Part shown: one piece after another, positions 1 through 10,446 of the stretch | How positions within the stretch are numbered: the stretch's first letter is position 1 | How the letters are laid out: every line of letters begins with the position of its first letter | Assembly (NCBI GenBank): GCA_000697335.1 | Contig: JNEM01006917.1 | Location: forward strand, 1-18,697 | Reading direction: 5' to 3' | Length of the DNA: 18,697 nucleotides | Origin: Conidiobolus incongruus B7586 | Taxonomy: Eukaryota; Entomophthoromycota; Entomophthoromycetes; Entomophthorales; Conidiobolaceae | Position numbers and translations under genes: made by a program | Notes under the pieces: model-generated | Database searches by the model: none | What the model was told of the DNA's origin: nothing | Seen by the model: only the letters and a program-made list of their open reading frames with translations

Positions 1-2100
1 AATATAATTTCATTAAAATTAACTAATAAAATATTAATAGATCAATAATAAATAAATATATATTTTTATAGATTATTAAAGTTTTTAATTAATTTTTTAT
101 ATTGGTTTTTGTTTATGATAATATAATTATTTAATATAATTATTTAGTTAGTATTAGGTAAAGTATTTAGTAGTTTTATAATAAGATAATATAAATTTTT
201 TAAAATTATCTCTATTAATTTCTTTTAGGATATAAAAAAAATAGATTTGTGACTTTTTAAAATAATACTTATAGATAAAATATTATGGTATTTAAACTAA
301 TTTTAACCTAATATAAAATTATAACTAATATTATCAACTAGGAATTTTATATATTAAAAATAATTAAGAAATAGTAATAAATATTTAAATATAATATTAA
401 ATACTTATTCCATTAAATTATTAGTATATTTAATTATTAAACTATTTTTTTAGATAGATAAAAATAGTTTTATAATAATAAAAAAAATAATAAAACTAAA
501 ATTATCAAAGTTAATAAAAATATTAACAGGAAAATTTATGAAATATCTAGTTAAAATAAATAATAAAATAATAGTTAAAGGTAAAAAACTATTAGATAAA
601 TTAATTACTAAAATATTTTTAGTTTTTAATGATTTAATTAACTAAATCTCTCTAGTATATATAATTTAATTTATAGAATAATTGATCTTTTAGAACTTTT
701 GTGGATTAAATTAGAACTTATTTACTAATTATGAAAAAGGTGATTTTAAAGTTACATTAATATTATTCAAGTTTTTGTGGTTGGTAAATTAAAATTATTG
801 AAAATTAAATAAATATTGCTTTTTGAAAAAATACTTATTAACTTTGTAATTAACTTAAGTTTTTCAACAATAATAGTAACTTTTATTTATTTTTAAATAA
901 ACTTTAACTTTTTTATTAAAAGTTTTCTTATAAAATTTTAAAGTTAAAACATCTATTATTTGAAATTTAAATAAGTTAGTATAAGTTTTAAAAAATTAAT
1001 TTTTAAGATAAGAAGATTTAGTTATAAAGTAAAAAATACTATTAATTATAATTACTATATCACAAATATTAAAAAAAACATACTATTAAAATGTTCCCTA
1101 TTAATTAACTAGAGTTTTACTTAAAGATTAAAATACTATAATAACTTATAGATTTATTTTTCTTTAGTGATATTTAGTATATTTATATATATCTTAATAA
1201 ATTTCTTAATTAATTATCTTGTAGAAGTTTTTAATTAGAGAAAACTTTTTTTTTGTTAATTAAAATTAATCTTTTAAATAATATCTTTCTTTAAAAACTT
1301 TTATTAATTATTTAAAGGTTTATATATTTATAGTAAGTTATCCCTTTAAAAACTCTTTAGGATTAAGTTTATAATAAATTAACTATTAGATATAAGTAGA
1401 TTTTTCTAGAAAAAATAGTTAATTTAAAGATGTTCTTTAAATCTTTATTAAAAATTAAATTAAGATAATTTTTTATATTTTTATGGTTTTTTATAAGCTT
1501 GTAAAAATTTTTAAAACTATTATAAATAGTTAATTTGTTTTTAAAGATATTAAAAAGATAATTTAATATAATAATTTAGTAAAATAACTAGTTTGTTAGA
1601 TTTAAGCTTTTTAAGTTTTATTTTTCTTAATCAAAATTTATTTAATATAAGTTTCTTAAAAGATAATAAGTTTTTAAAAATTAAAAGCTTAGATTCATTT
1701 AGTAATTAAGCTATTATTATTATTAAAATAATATAAGGGTATTTTTTTAATGGAATTATAGTATATAATATTAAATTTAAATAAAATAAATTATAGATAA
1801 AATTGAAAATAATAATAAATAAGTTTAATATAGATAAATATTAATTTCTAATAGGTTTTTAGTAGTTTTATTTTTGTTAATATATAAGCATAGTAGTAAA
1901 TACTATTATAATATAAAAGAAAACTTAATATAAAAGTAATATAACACAGAATATAGTACTATAATATAATTATAGCATATAAATATAAACAAAATTTAAT
2001 TAAGCTTTAAATTAAATTAAGTCACTAATATATAAATATCTATATTAGGTAGTGTTAATATATTATAATATTAATAAAATATAGTTTTAATCTTAGAAAT
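1..2100 (-). mobile_element. Fossil Ty3/Gypsy-type LTR retrotransposon (pol region), heavily eroded
   Basis: Reading the minus strand, faint blocks occur in the order expected for a Ty3/Gypsy pol gene. A reverse-transcriptase-like part lies at about 1560-1260, an RNase H-like part at about 1260-940, and traces of an integrase core near 130-60. The distance from the RNase H end to the integrase trace fits the usual pol spacing. No reading frame survives; the element is broken many times in every part, so it is old. The left end runs out of the window, the right boundary is only a guess from the change in base composition, and no LTR was recognised. The stretch is very poor in CpA and TpG and rich in TpA compared with 2800-4250, as expected of RIP-like decay. 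The assignment rests on by-eye similarity. Confidence 0.5.
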
Positions 2101-4250
2101 AATATAAAAGTAAATAATAATAAGAATTGAAAGGAAAAAAATACCTAGTTTATTAGATAATTCAATGTTATTTATATAATTTAGTTATAAAAGTATAAAT
2201 TAATCAAATAATTTATAATTAATTGAATTATATAAAAGTATATATAAGAATTTAGAGAACTAATCTCTTAACAATATTAATATTTTCAAATCTTATTTAA
2301 ATTATAGAATTTATTTCAATATAAAATTTATAAACTTAAAACCCTTACCTATTGTTTTAAATCAAAAAGAAAATTATTATATTGTTAAAAAAATCTTATC
2401 ATATTATAATTATTATAATAAAGACTAATATTTAATTAAATAATTATATTATCCAAAAAAAAACTTTGCAAAAATTTTAAAAATATAAAAAATATTGATA
2501 TATTTAAAAAAACTCATAGCTAATAAAAAATTAATTTACTTTGTTTTAATAGTTAAACTAATTCAAAAAGAATATAAAAAATTGATTTTATAATTTAAAT
2601 TAAAAATTAACTTAAATATTTTAATAATTATGAAATTAAAATTTAATTATAAATTAACCTTATTTTTATGATATTTTATATTTATAATATATTAGAATTT
2701 ATTATATATATTACATATTACTCTAAATATCAAAAAAGTCAAAAAAATAAAAAATCAAAGAATAAACCAACTTTCTTATCCTTAAAGTTATTTATTTATA
2801 TAAAGTGTTCTTTTGAATATATATTATATTATTTAATTAAATGACTGATTTTGTATATAATATCATTTAATTTTGAACTAGGTTATATTTTGAATTAATT
2901 TAATATTGTTAAAATTAAGTATAAATATATTAAGTTTATTATATTAATTTTGTGATATTTAAATAATTTATCAATATTTATAAAATAAAAACTAAATAAA
3001 AATAATAATTAATTTTTTTATATTAAATTTTAAAATAGCTCATTGAATTTCTATAATAATTTTAAATAAATTAGAACTTAATATTATCAATTTATCCATA
3101 TGAATACAATTTTTTAATCAAATATCAACATAATTCAATTATGTAATATATAATTATTAAGGTGATTTAAAGTTAATAACTAATATGAAATAATTTTTAT
3201 TTTCATCCCATTATAAAATTACCATTAAATAATATATAAATTATTTATAAATTTTAGGGAATATTGAAATAAATACACTAAGTTCAATTTTAACATTGTA
3301 ACAATGCAATACAATTTTATAAATATAATTAATGGTTAATATCCATAATATTTATATGATATTTTAACCATTTTATTAATATAAAAAATAAAAAAATTAT
3401 TTAATAATCTCTTCTTGGGGTTTGTTAATACTGTTTTGAATCCATAATATTCATAAACTTCTATGAATATATATGTAGTAACTTGGATTATTCACAACTA
3501 CCAAATTTTAATATGACAATAACTAAATATTGATTTTCAGTTACATCAATTTCAATTATTGAAATGAAATTGAAATTAAATTGAATTAATTTCATTATTG
3601 CATAATAATTAGAAAAAGAATAATTTTAATTTGTTAAATTTAAATCATAAATTTATTTTAAGAATAAATTTATAATTGTTGATGGAATGAGCTTTGTACT
3701 TAAATTTAATAAGGTATTTTTGTTTTTATTTTGATTAATGCAGTTTATTTTTAGATATCATTTTGTTCTAACACTATGATTCAAATAGCAAACAAATACT
3801 CCAACCAGTTAATTCAATTTTCGAACTAAAATGAATATAAATTCAAATTTCAATAGTTTTTGAAATTGATTTGATCTCTATAATAATATTGTATTAAAAA
3901 TAAACTATTTATTTACATATTTTTAATATTAAAATAATCAAACTTGACTATTGATTTGAATTTTAAATAAATTTTTTATTTATAAAATTTAAACAAATTT
4001 CCAAATTATAGAAGTTATTTTAATTCATAATTCTAAAATAAATGGAAATGTTATGATTAAAGTATAATTGCGCATTATAAAGTTGTAAAATCAAAATTTA
4101 ACTAATACTTTAAGTGCATAAAATTAAAGTCAAACAAAGATGATGTATAAATAACAAGGAAAAGACTACTGAGTTAAGAAATTATATAATTATTCTGATA
4201 AAATAAGATTGAAAAAATAATCGAATTACTCTTAATTATATAGCAAAAAG
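2101..4250. other. Gene-free AT-rich spacer upstream of glycosyltransferase copy 1
   Basis: No open frame of useful length and no recognisable RNA gene is present. The first part (about 2100-2800) may still contain remains of the neighbouring fossil element, but I could not identify any domain. From about 2800 onward the composition changes: TpG and CpA are common again and the sequence resembles ordinary AT-rich intergenic DNA. The last few hundred bases must hold the promoter of copy 1, but no element could be told apart from the AT-rich background. Confidence 0.6.
3548..3577. repeat. Short inverted repeat (10-bp arms)
   Basis: The arms AATTTCAATT (3548-3557) and AATTGAAATT (3568-3577) are perfect reverse complements separated by 10 bases, within a wider run of TTGAAAT/ATTTCAA words. 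It may be chance in such AT-rich DNA; no function is proposed. Confidence 0.35.
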
Positions 4251-5126
4251 ATGCATGGAACATTTGTGAAATTCCTATTTATTATCTTTTATACTGGATT
4301 GATAATATTCAATGTTATACATTATTCAAAACATATTAAAGCTTCACATCTACCGTTCAGTCAGTCAACCGAAAAGATCGAAATTACGAAGCACATATGG
4401 CAGACCTCACCACATAAGGTAAATGAGAAGGTTCTCAAGCTGATGAATAAGTGGAAGGAAGTTCCTGACTGGGAATATGACTACAAGTCAGAAGATGATA
4501 TAAAAAAATATTTGAAGGAGCAATATCCTGAAATCAAAATTGATAAAGTATTTGAACAACGTCCAATTATGGCCTATGATTTATTTCGATATTCCATTAT
4601 CTATAATGAAGGTGGTCTTTATACAGATTCAGATATTGAAAAAGCTGCCGAATTTGAAGACACTTTACAACACTTGAGCCAGTGCAACGTCATTGTGGGA
4701 GTTGAAGCGGATCTTAGAGATCGTGGCAAATGGTATGTTGGTAGATTCTCTAGAAGCCTACAACTGTATCAGTCGTCATTCTACTCCTCACCAAAGCATC
4801 CTCTAATGAAATTTGTTATACTTAGAGTGCTAAGACAACTTGACTACTACCTCGCGCGCGAAAAGAATCTGAGAGATGAAGATGTAATGGAAGTAAGTGG
4901 CCCTGGAATTTGGACGGATGCCATTCGGGACTATATCTCCATGACAACTGGAGTGGACTTTTATGACCAAATCAATTGTGGTAAATCATACAAGTTTAAT
5001 GACGTGTGTATACTGAATGTTAAAGGATTCGCTCTAAGTATGCCTCATTCATGTCATAACGAAACGGACTCTGATACATTTATAGTTAATGTACGTCACT
5101 TTTTAGGCTCTTGGAAACATGAATAA
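4251..5126 (+). CDS. OCH1-like GT32 glycosyltransferase, copy 1 of 4
   Basis: A 291-residue type II membrane protein: short cytoplasmic tail, one hydrophobic anchor at about residues 7-25, stem, then a lumenal catalytic domain. Family marks are IWQT at 49-52, AYDLFRYSIIYNEGGLY followed by the DXD metal/nucleotide-sugar motif D126-S-D128, GPGIWTD at 217-223 and MPHSC at 264-268. GT32/OCH1 enzymes transfer sugars, in yeast mannose from GDP-mannose, onto N-glycans in the Golgi; donor and acceptor here are unknown. It is shorter than yeast Och1. Four cysteines shared with the other copies (145, 243, 253, 268) may form disulfides; N270-E-T is a glycosylation sequon. It is the most divergent in one spot: YQSSF at 173-177 replaces the CQWSF of the other copies, losing a Cys and a Trp. 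The start is supported because the anchor lies at the same distance from Met as in copy 3. No introns are visible. Confidence 0.9.
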   Translation: MHGTFVKFLFIIFYTGLIIFNVIHYSKHIKASHLPFSQSTEKIEITKHIWQTSPHKVNEKVLKLMNKWKEVPDWEYDYKSEDDIKKYLKEQYPEIKIDKVFEQRPIMAYDLFRYSIIYNEGGLYTDSDIEKAAEFEDTLQHLSQCNVIVGVEADLRDRGKWYVGRFSRSLQLYQSSFYSSPKHPLMKFVILRVLRQLDYYLAREKNLRDEDVMEVSGPGIWTDAIRDYISMTTGVDFYDQINCGKSYKFNDVCILNVKGFALSMPHSCHNETDSDTFIVNVRHFLGSWKHE

Positions 5127-6289
5127 TCGTTTTGAATATTTAATGGTATAAGTTTTTAGATTATCTAATATAAAGTCAATATTGATATTGTCATATGAAA
5201 ATATATCATTGATTATCAACCAAAATTTATAATAAATAATAATTCATGAATATAATTAGAATGCTTTACAATATAGCATCTTATATATTTTATGATGTAT
5301 CTAGATCAATCATGTCAAAAATAGTTGAACTATATAACTGCGTTTTTATAGTTAATATTCCTTGTATTTATTCTATATTTATAATATTATTGCCATTCAA
5401 CTAAAGAATTCTCTCAACTGTAGAGCATACACTGCTATGCAATTGGATTAATCTTTCTCATCTCTATTTATATTAATTATCTATCCACGAATCATAAGGT
5501 ATAGATATGAAAAATAAATTCAACCTCAGGCAAAATCATAATCTACCTAAATAATTTACCTTTATAGATTTACAGATTTTAGATTAGTAAATAGGCTATT
5601 AAACTTATATAATTTCCTAAAAATTTGAAATATTAATGATTCAAATTTTTAAATTTTTAACATTGATAATTTTATGTATTTGATGAATTAAATATGAAAA
5701 AAATTCAAATAAATATATATATGATCAATAAAAAATATGTTTCTATATTCTTATTTTAGTTAATTTATTTTTAAAAATATAGCTTGAATCATTTAACACC
5801 AATTATATCAATTTGTTTTATTGATTTAATTTTTTTTCAATTATAAGGAATAAAGAAAATAAAATAATAAAAATTTACTTAATGCAAATTGATCATTTTG
5901 GTAATATTTTTATTCTAATATAAACTTAACTATTAAATTACATTTGTATTAAAATAAGATTGAAGTAAAATTCAAATATATATATATATATATATTGTGA
6001 AATTTTACAAAAAGTTATAGTATTATAGAAAAAAACAATCATTATTTAAAATGACTTTTAATTATATATGAAAATATAAATTATTACTCAAGGAATTATA
6101 TATAATATATTTTTGATTTTATAATTATTAAAAATTTTAGTAAAAAAGTTTCTTATTTTATTAAATAATAAGAATCAAATAAAAATATTTAAAATCCACC
6201 ATCTATTATTAACCATTATTTCATCTATTAATGTTGAAATTAAATAATAACATAATTTTGAAACTAAAATTAAACAAATAAATTAATAA
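5127..6289. other. Gene-free spacer downstream of copy 1
   Basis: No coding frame, RNA gene or glycosyltransferase remnant was seen. About 5260-5560 is slightly less AT-rich than the rest and has ordinary-looking mixed sequence, but gives no recognisable product on either strand. AATAAA-like signals occur (for example around 5231), but they are uninformative in such AT-rich DNA. Confidence 0.6.
5976..5995. repeat. AT dinucleotide microsatellite
   Basis: About ten uninterrupted AT units. It is the cleanest simple repeat in the window; shorter AT runs are scattered through all the spacers. Confidence 0.85.
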
Positions 6290-6840
6290 ATAATATATAA
6301 AAATTAAAAAAATAATATAAAATTAATAGCCTTTTTTATTATTAATAACTTTTTTCTATATCTTTAGTAATCTTTTAATACTTAAAAAACAGTCCTTTTT
6401 ATTAAAAACTAAAAATTAATATTTCACAAACTAATTTAATTTGTTTGCAAGAATTTTTTTCTTGTAAGTTATTTTTATAATTATCTAAAACAATTATAAT
6501 CATAAGGTTATAATTAAGTGAATATACTAGATATGGTAATTCTTTTTAATTTTTTTATATAAAAAATCTTTTACAGCTTTAACTTCATATATTTTTGTAA
6601 TTATCATATAAAATAATAAGTATTTTTAATTTATATTAAAAAAATCATTTAGAAATTATTTTATTTAAAAGGGTAATATATAATTTGTTTTTAATTAATT
6701 ATCCTTAAGATATTAAATAAGAAAATCATATATATTATAATCCATTACAATAACTAATATCCGCTTATATTTAAAATATTTGTTTATTGGAATTTATAGA
6801 GGGGATTGATTTGGCTTAACCTAACATCTTGTTTTATTTT
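6290..6840 (+). repeat. Dispersed repeat, copy A
   Basis: This segment aligns by eye with two others in the window: in direct orientation with the right end (about 18345-18697) and inverted with about 8380-8930. The best matching part, 6440-6620, contains a short palindrome-like TTGCAAGAA...TTCTTGTAA core and a run ending in ATATAAAATAATAA that is shared with copy B. The minus strand has a weak coding-like texture that could be an old transposable element, perhaps retroelement-like, but the family is not identified. Of the three copies it keeps the most CpA and TpG, so it looks the least eroded. The similarity may continue to about 7100; ends are approximate. The plus orientation is arbitrary. 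Confidence 0.6.
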
Positions 6841-8379
6841 TAGGTAAAGGATTATATAAAGAAATTTAAGATTCATCAATTATAAATATTTATTATAAAA
6901 ACCTTTATCTTTGGTTATACCTTAATAAGTTTAATTTAGTTATAACTACTATAGTTTTCTTTTAGGCTTTTGTTAAATAATAAGGTATTGATTTTATATT
7001 TTTATTAATTAATCTAAATTTAAACTTAAGTAAATATAACATGCTTTTATAATTAATATTAAATTGTTTTAATAATTCTTTAACAAAAATAAAAAGGTAT
7101 TTTTTAATATATTTTTTATTTTATTAGTAAGTTAAAAACTAACAATAGAAATTAATCTTTTAGATTTTATTAAATTTTGAATAATATCCCTTCTAGCTTT
7201 AAAATCACAAATCTAGTAATATATGGTAATTTTAGATAAAATATTATCTCTATAAGCTATTTATAAGTTTTAAATGATTTTAGAGGGTTTATGGTTAAAT
7301 TTTGAAAATATAAAAATAAAAGTCTTTTGATAATCATAATCTAATTGAAATATGATTAAATTTAAATATAAATTTTAAAATCAGAATATTTTAATTAAAA
7401 AAATAAATAAAGTTCAATATATATATAGTTTGAAAATATTTATTTTCCTATATATTTTATATATAAAAAATCTTTCAAAATATATAATATATTTGAAAAA
7501 TCAGAAATTAAAAATTTGTTATTTTTTAATCTTCATATTAATAGTATGGAAATTAACTAATTGATTCAAGAATTAAAATAATAATTATATAAAAAGAATA
7601 CTAAATTAATATAAAACTTGTATCGATAATATTCCATATAAATCAATATATATAAATTATTAATAAATTTATTTTATGTCTAAATATTAATAAGCTTTGA
7701 GTATTATATATTCAGATTTTTCCATTATGATAAATTATGAATTTTATTCAAAATTTTAAAATATTAGTAAAGAAATAAAAATGATAAATTTTTTAATTTT
7801 TAAATTTCCAGAAATATTATTAGTTTAAATAATATTATATATAAAAAATATATATAATTTAATATTTTCAATCTATATAATAATTATGAGTTTCTTATTT
7901 AAATATTATTAAAACCTAACTATAAATTTTATAAAATCATTTGAAATTATAAATAATTAATAAAGATTAAAATTTATTTAAATCTACCAATTATTGTTAA
8001 ATTTGTTATTTTAATACTAATAGGGATATATTTAAAATTTATTAAAATTTAAAAAATTAATTAATATTAATATTTTTCCCTTTATATAAAAAATAAACAA
8101 AATATTATAAAATAAACTTTTATCTTAGCTAAAAGACTATTAAGATGGCTTAATTTAAAATATACAAGTAAATTATATATATTATAGTTTAAGTTTGGTA
8201 TAATTAATAGAATATTTAAAATAAATATTTTATAATTTAAACAGGGTTAAGTGAATAATTAAAGTAATTAAAATTCAAAAATAACTATTTATAAATTACT
8301 AAATATATAAGAATTATATTAAATCATAATAATTAATAAATTATAAACTTATTTGTATAAATTTATAATTAAAAACAAA
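6841..8379. other. Gene-free spacer between the inverted repeat copies
   Basis: Nothing recognisable as a gene. The first few hundred bases (to about 7100-7300) have the same eroded texture as copy A and may belong to the same element; the rest is plain AT-rich sequence with long A and T runs. Confidence 0.5.
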
Positions 8380-8930
8380 ACTAAATATTAAGTCAAACTA
8401 AAATAATCCATTTTATAGATTTTAATAAATAAATATTTTATTTATAAATGAATTTTAATTATTATATTATTTTATAATAAAATAAAAATTTTTATTTAAT
8501 TTTTAATAATAAATCTATTGATAACAAGCTATGTTTTTTTAATAACATTATTTCTAATTATTGATTTATTATAAATTAAGGATATCTATTATTTTATATA
8601 ATATTTGCAAAATATATATTCTTAAAGCTATAAATTTTTTATCAAAAATTACAGAAAACTACCACATTTAGAAAATGAACTAGATTATAACCCATTTAAT
8701 TATTATTACTTTGGACAATTAAAAGTTATACTTTTATGAAAAAAAATTCATATAAACAAATTTAGTTAATTTGTGAAATATTAATTTTCAAACTTTAATA
8801 AAAAAACTAATTATTTAATATTAGAAGTTTACCAAATCTATAGCAAAAAATTATTGATAATCAGAAATAATATTAATTTTATTTTATTTATTTAATTATG
8901 ATTTTAAAATTTTTCATTATTTAATTTTTG
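8380..8930 (-). repeat. Dispersed repeat, copy C (inverted relative to copy A)
   Basis: Read on the plus strand, this segment matches the reverse complement of 6290-6840 in collinear order over its whole length, with many substitutions and small gaps. Shared landmarks include the words around AAATATTTTA (8430s), ACAAACAAATT-like sequence near 8755-8790, GTGAAATATTAATTTT around 8773-8792 and the AAAAATTATTGATAAT-like stretch near 8845-8865. At many sites where copy A has CA or TG, this copy has TA. Family unknown; old and without an open frame. Confidence 0.55.
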
Positions 8931-9552
8931 TAATAAAAATAATTATATTAAAATCTTTTTTATAATTAAAATAAATTCATTAAAAATATTTGGAATAATT
9001 TAAATTAAAACTAATAGAATAATTCTATAAAATTTATATTAATTAATTAGTTTTTCTAGCACTGATTAACGAGAAAAGATTCAACAATTATTAAGGACAA
9101 TAAAACTATAGATAGATTAATATATTTTAATAAATTTTATTTATTTTAATATCTTTTTCTATTCACCAAATCCAATCGAATAAAATATATAACATGGCTA
9201 TTTCTTTTATATGCAATTCTTGTTGATATATTCATTGTAATATATCTTTTATTTTTTTTCTTTCAATAAATCACTAATTTCATTAACAATTTATTATATT
9301 CAATTTTTAATTATATGATATTAAATTTACCAATTTTTTACATAATCATTTACATACAGATAAATGCATTATTTGCATTAATTTCAAATTTATAAATATA
9401 GAAATGAATTTAATTAGCATTAATTGTTTTTAAATCCATATTCTTTCATTTATTAGACTAAAACAATATTGCATTTTACAAGGTTAGAATATAAATAAAT
9501 TATTAAGAAATCTTGTTCAAATGGTTTATTAACTATTCAAAAAATATATATA
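8931..9552. other. Gene-free spacer upstream of copy 2
   Basis: AT-rich DNA without coding frames. It must include the promoter and leader of copy 2, but no distinct element is visible. It shows no clear similarity to the sequence upstream of the other copies, so the duplicated unit now seems limited to the coding region. Confidence 0.5.
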
Positions 9553-10446
9553 ATGTTATATAAAGAAATCAAAATCGAATTCAAAATGTTAAAATTTTTA
9601 CTTATCTTTTTCTTCGCAGGATTAATTATATTTAACTTACTTTACTTTGCAAAGTATAAGAGAGTTTTGAGTTTGAGTATTCCGAATGATAAGCCTGTTG
9701 GAATTAAACAACAAATATGGCAGACTGCTCCTGCTAAAGTTGATAAGAAGATTCATAAACTTATGAATATGTGGAAAAACGTCCCCGGTTGGAAATATAA
9801 TTTCATGAATGACGATCAAGTTAAGCAGCATTTGGTTGAGCACTATCCTCAGATCGATTTTGATAAGGTATTCGAACAGAGAGCCATTCTCGCTTATGAT
9901 CTCTTTCGTTACTCCATCATCTATCACGAAGGTGGACTTTATGCTGACTCGGATATTGAAATCGCTTCAGAATTCCATGACTCCATGAATCGCTTGAAAG
10001 AATGTGGTGTCATTGTTGGTATTGAAGGGGATGTGAGAGATCGTGGTAACTGGTACCTTGGAAGATTACCAAGAACCCTTCAGCTTTGTCAATGGTCATT
10101 TTATGCAGCGCCCAAGCATCCTGTGATGAAACTTGCAGTTGATAGAGTAGTAAGGCAAATTGATTACTATCTCGCGCGAGGTAAGAATCTCCACGACCAG
10201 GATGTTATGGAAGTATCAGGGCCAGGTATTTGGTCAGATTCCATAAGAGATTATGTCTCTGTTACCACTGGCATCGATATTGTTGAATATATGAAATGTG
10301 GGAAGTCTTATAAATTTAATGATGTCTGTATCCTAAATGTCAAGGGATACGCACTTACTATGCCTCACTCATGTGGAAATGAAACTGACTCCGACACCTT
10401 TATTATTGACCTTCATCATTTCTTGGGATCTTGGAAGCACGATTAA
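9553..10446 (+). CDS. OCH1-like GT32 glycosyltransferase, copy 2 of 4
   Basis: 297 residues from the first Met. A second Met at residue 12 (9586, good A at -3) would give 286 residues and a tail closer to the other copies; the anchor (about 14-31) fits either start. The lumenal domain has IWQT (55-58), the long AYDLFRYSIIYHEGGLYADSD block with DXD motif D132-S-D134, CQWSFYAAPKHP (179-190), GPGIWSD (223-229) and MPHSC (270-274). Cysteines are at 151, 179, 249, 259 and 274; N276-E-T is a possible glycosylation site. As a GT32 member it is expected to transfer a sugar, perhaps mannose, in the Golgi; the true substrate is not visible. By protein it is closest to copy 4, and its last 92 bases are almost identical to copy 4, suggesting recent gene conversion. 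Confidence 0.9.
   Translation: MLYKEIKIEFKMLKFLLIFFFAGLIIFNLLYFAKYKRVLSLSIPNDKPVGIKQQIWQTAPAKVDKKIHKLMNMWKNVPGWKYNFMNDDQVKQHLVEHYPQIDFDKVFEQRAILAYDLFRYSIIYHEGGLYADSDIEIASEFHDSMNRLKECGVIVGIEGDVRDRGNWYLGRLPRTLQLCQWSFYAAPKHPVMKLAVDRVVRQIDYYLARGKNLHDQDVMEVSGPGIWSDSIRDYVSVTTGIDIVEYMKCGKSYKFNDVCILNVKGYALTMPHSCGNETDSDTFIIDLHHFLGSWKHD

Noticed and set aside
538-645. Short ATG-initiated frame within the fossil element
   Set aside because: About 34 Lys/Ile/Leu-rich codons on the strand opposite the retrotransposon; no sign of a real gene.
9637-9927. Minus-strand open frame inside copy 2
   Set aside because: It is antisense to the well-supported glycosyltransferase copy 2 and encodes nothing recognisable; a shadow frame.
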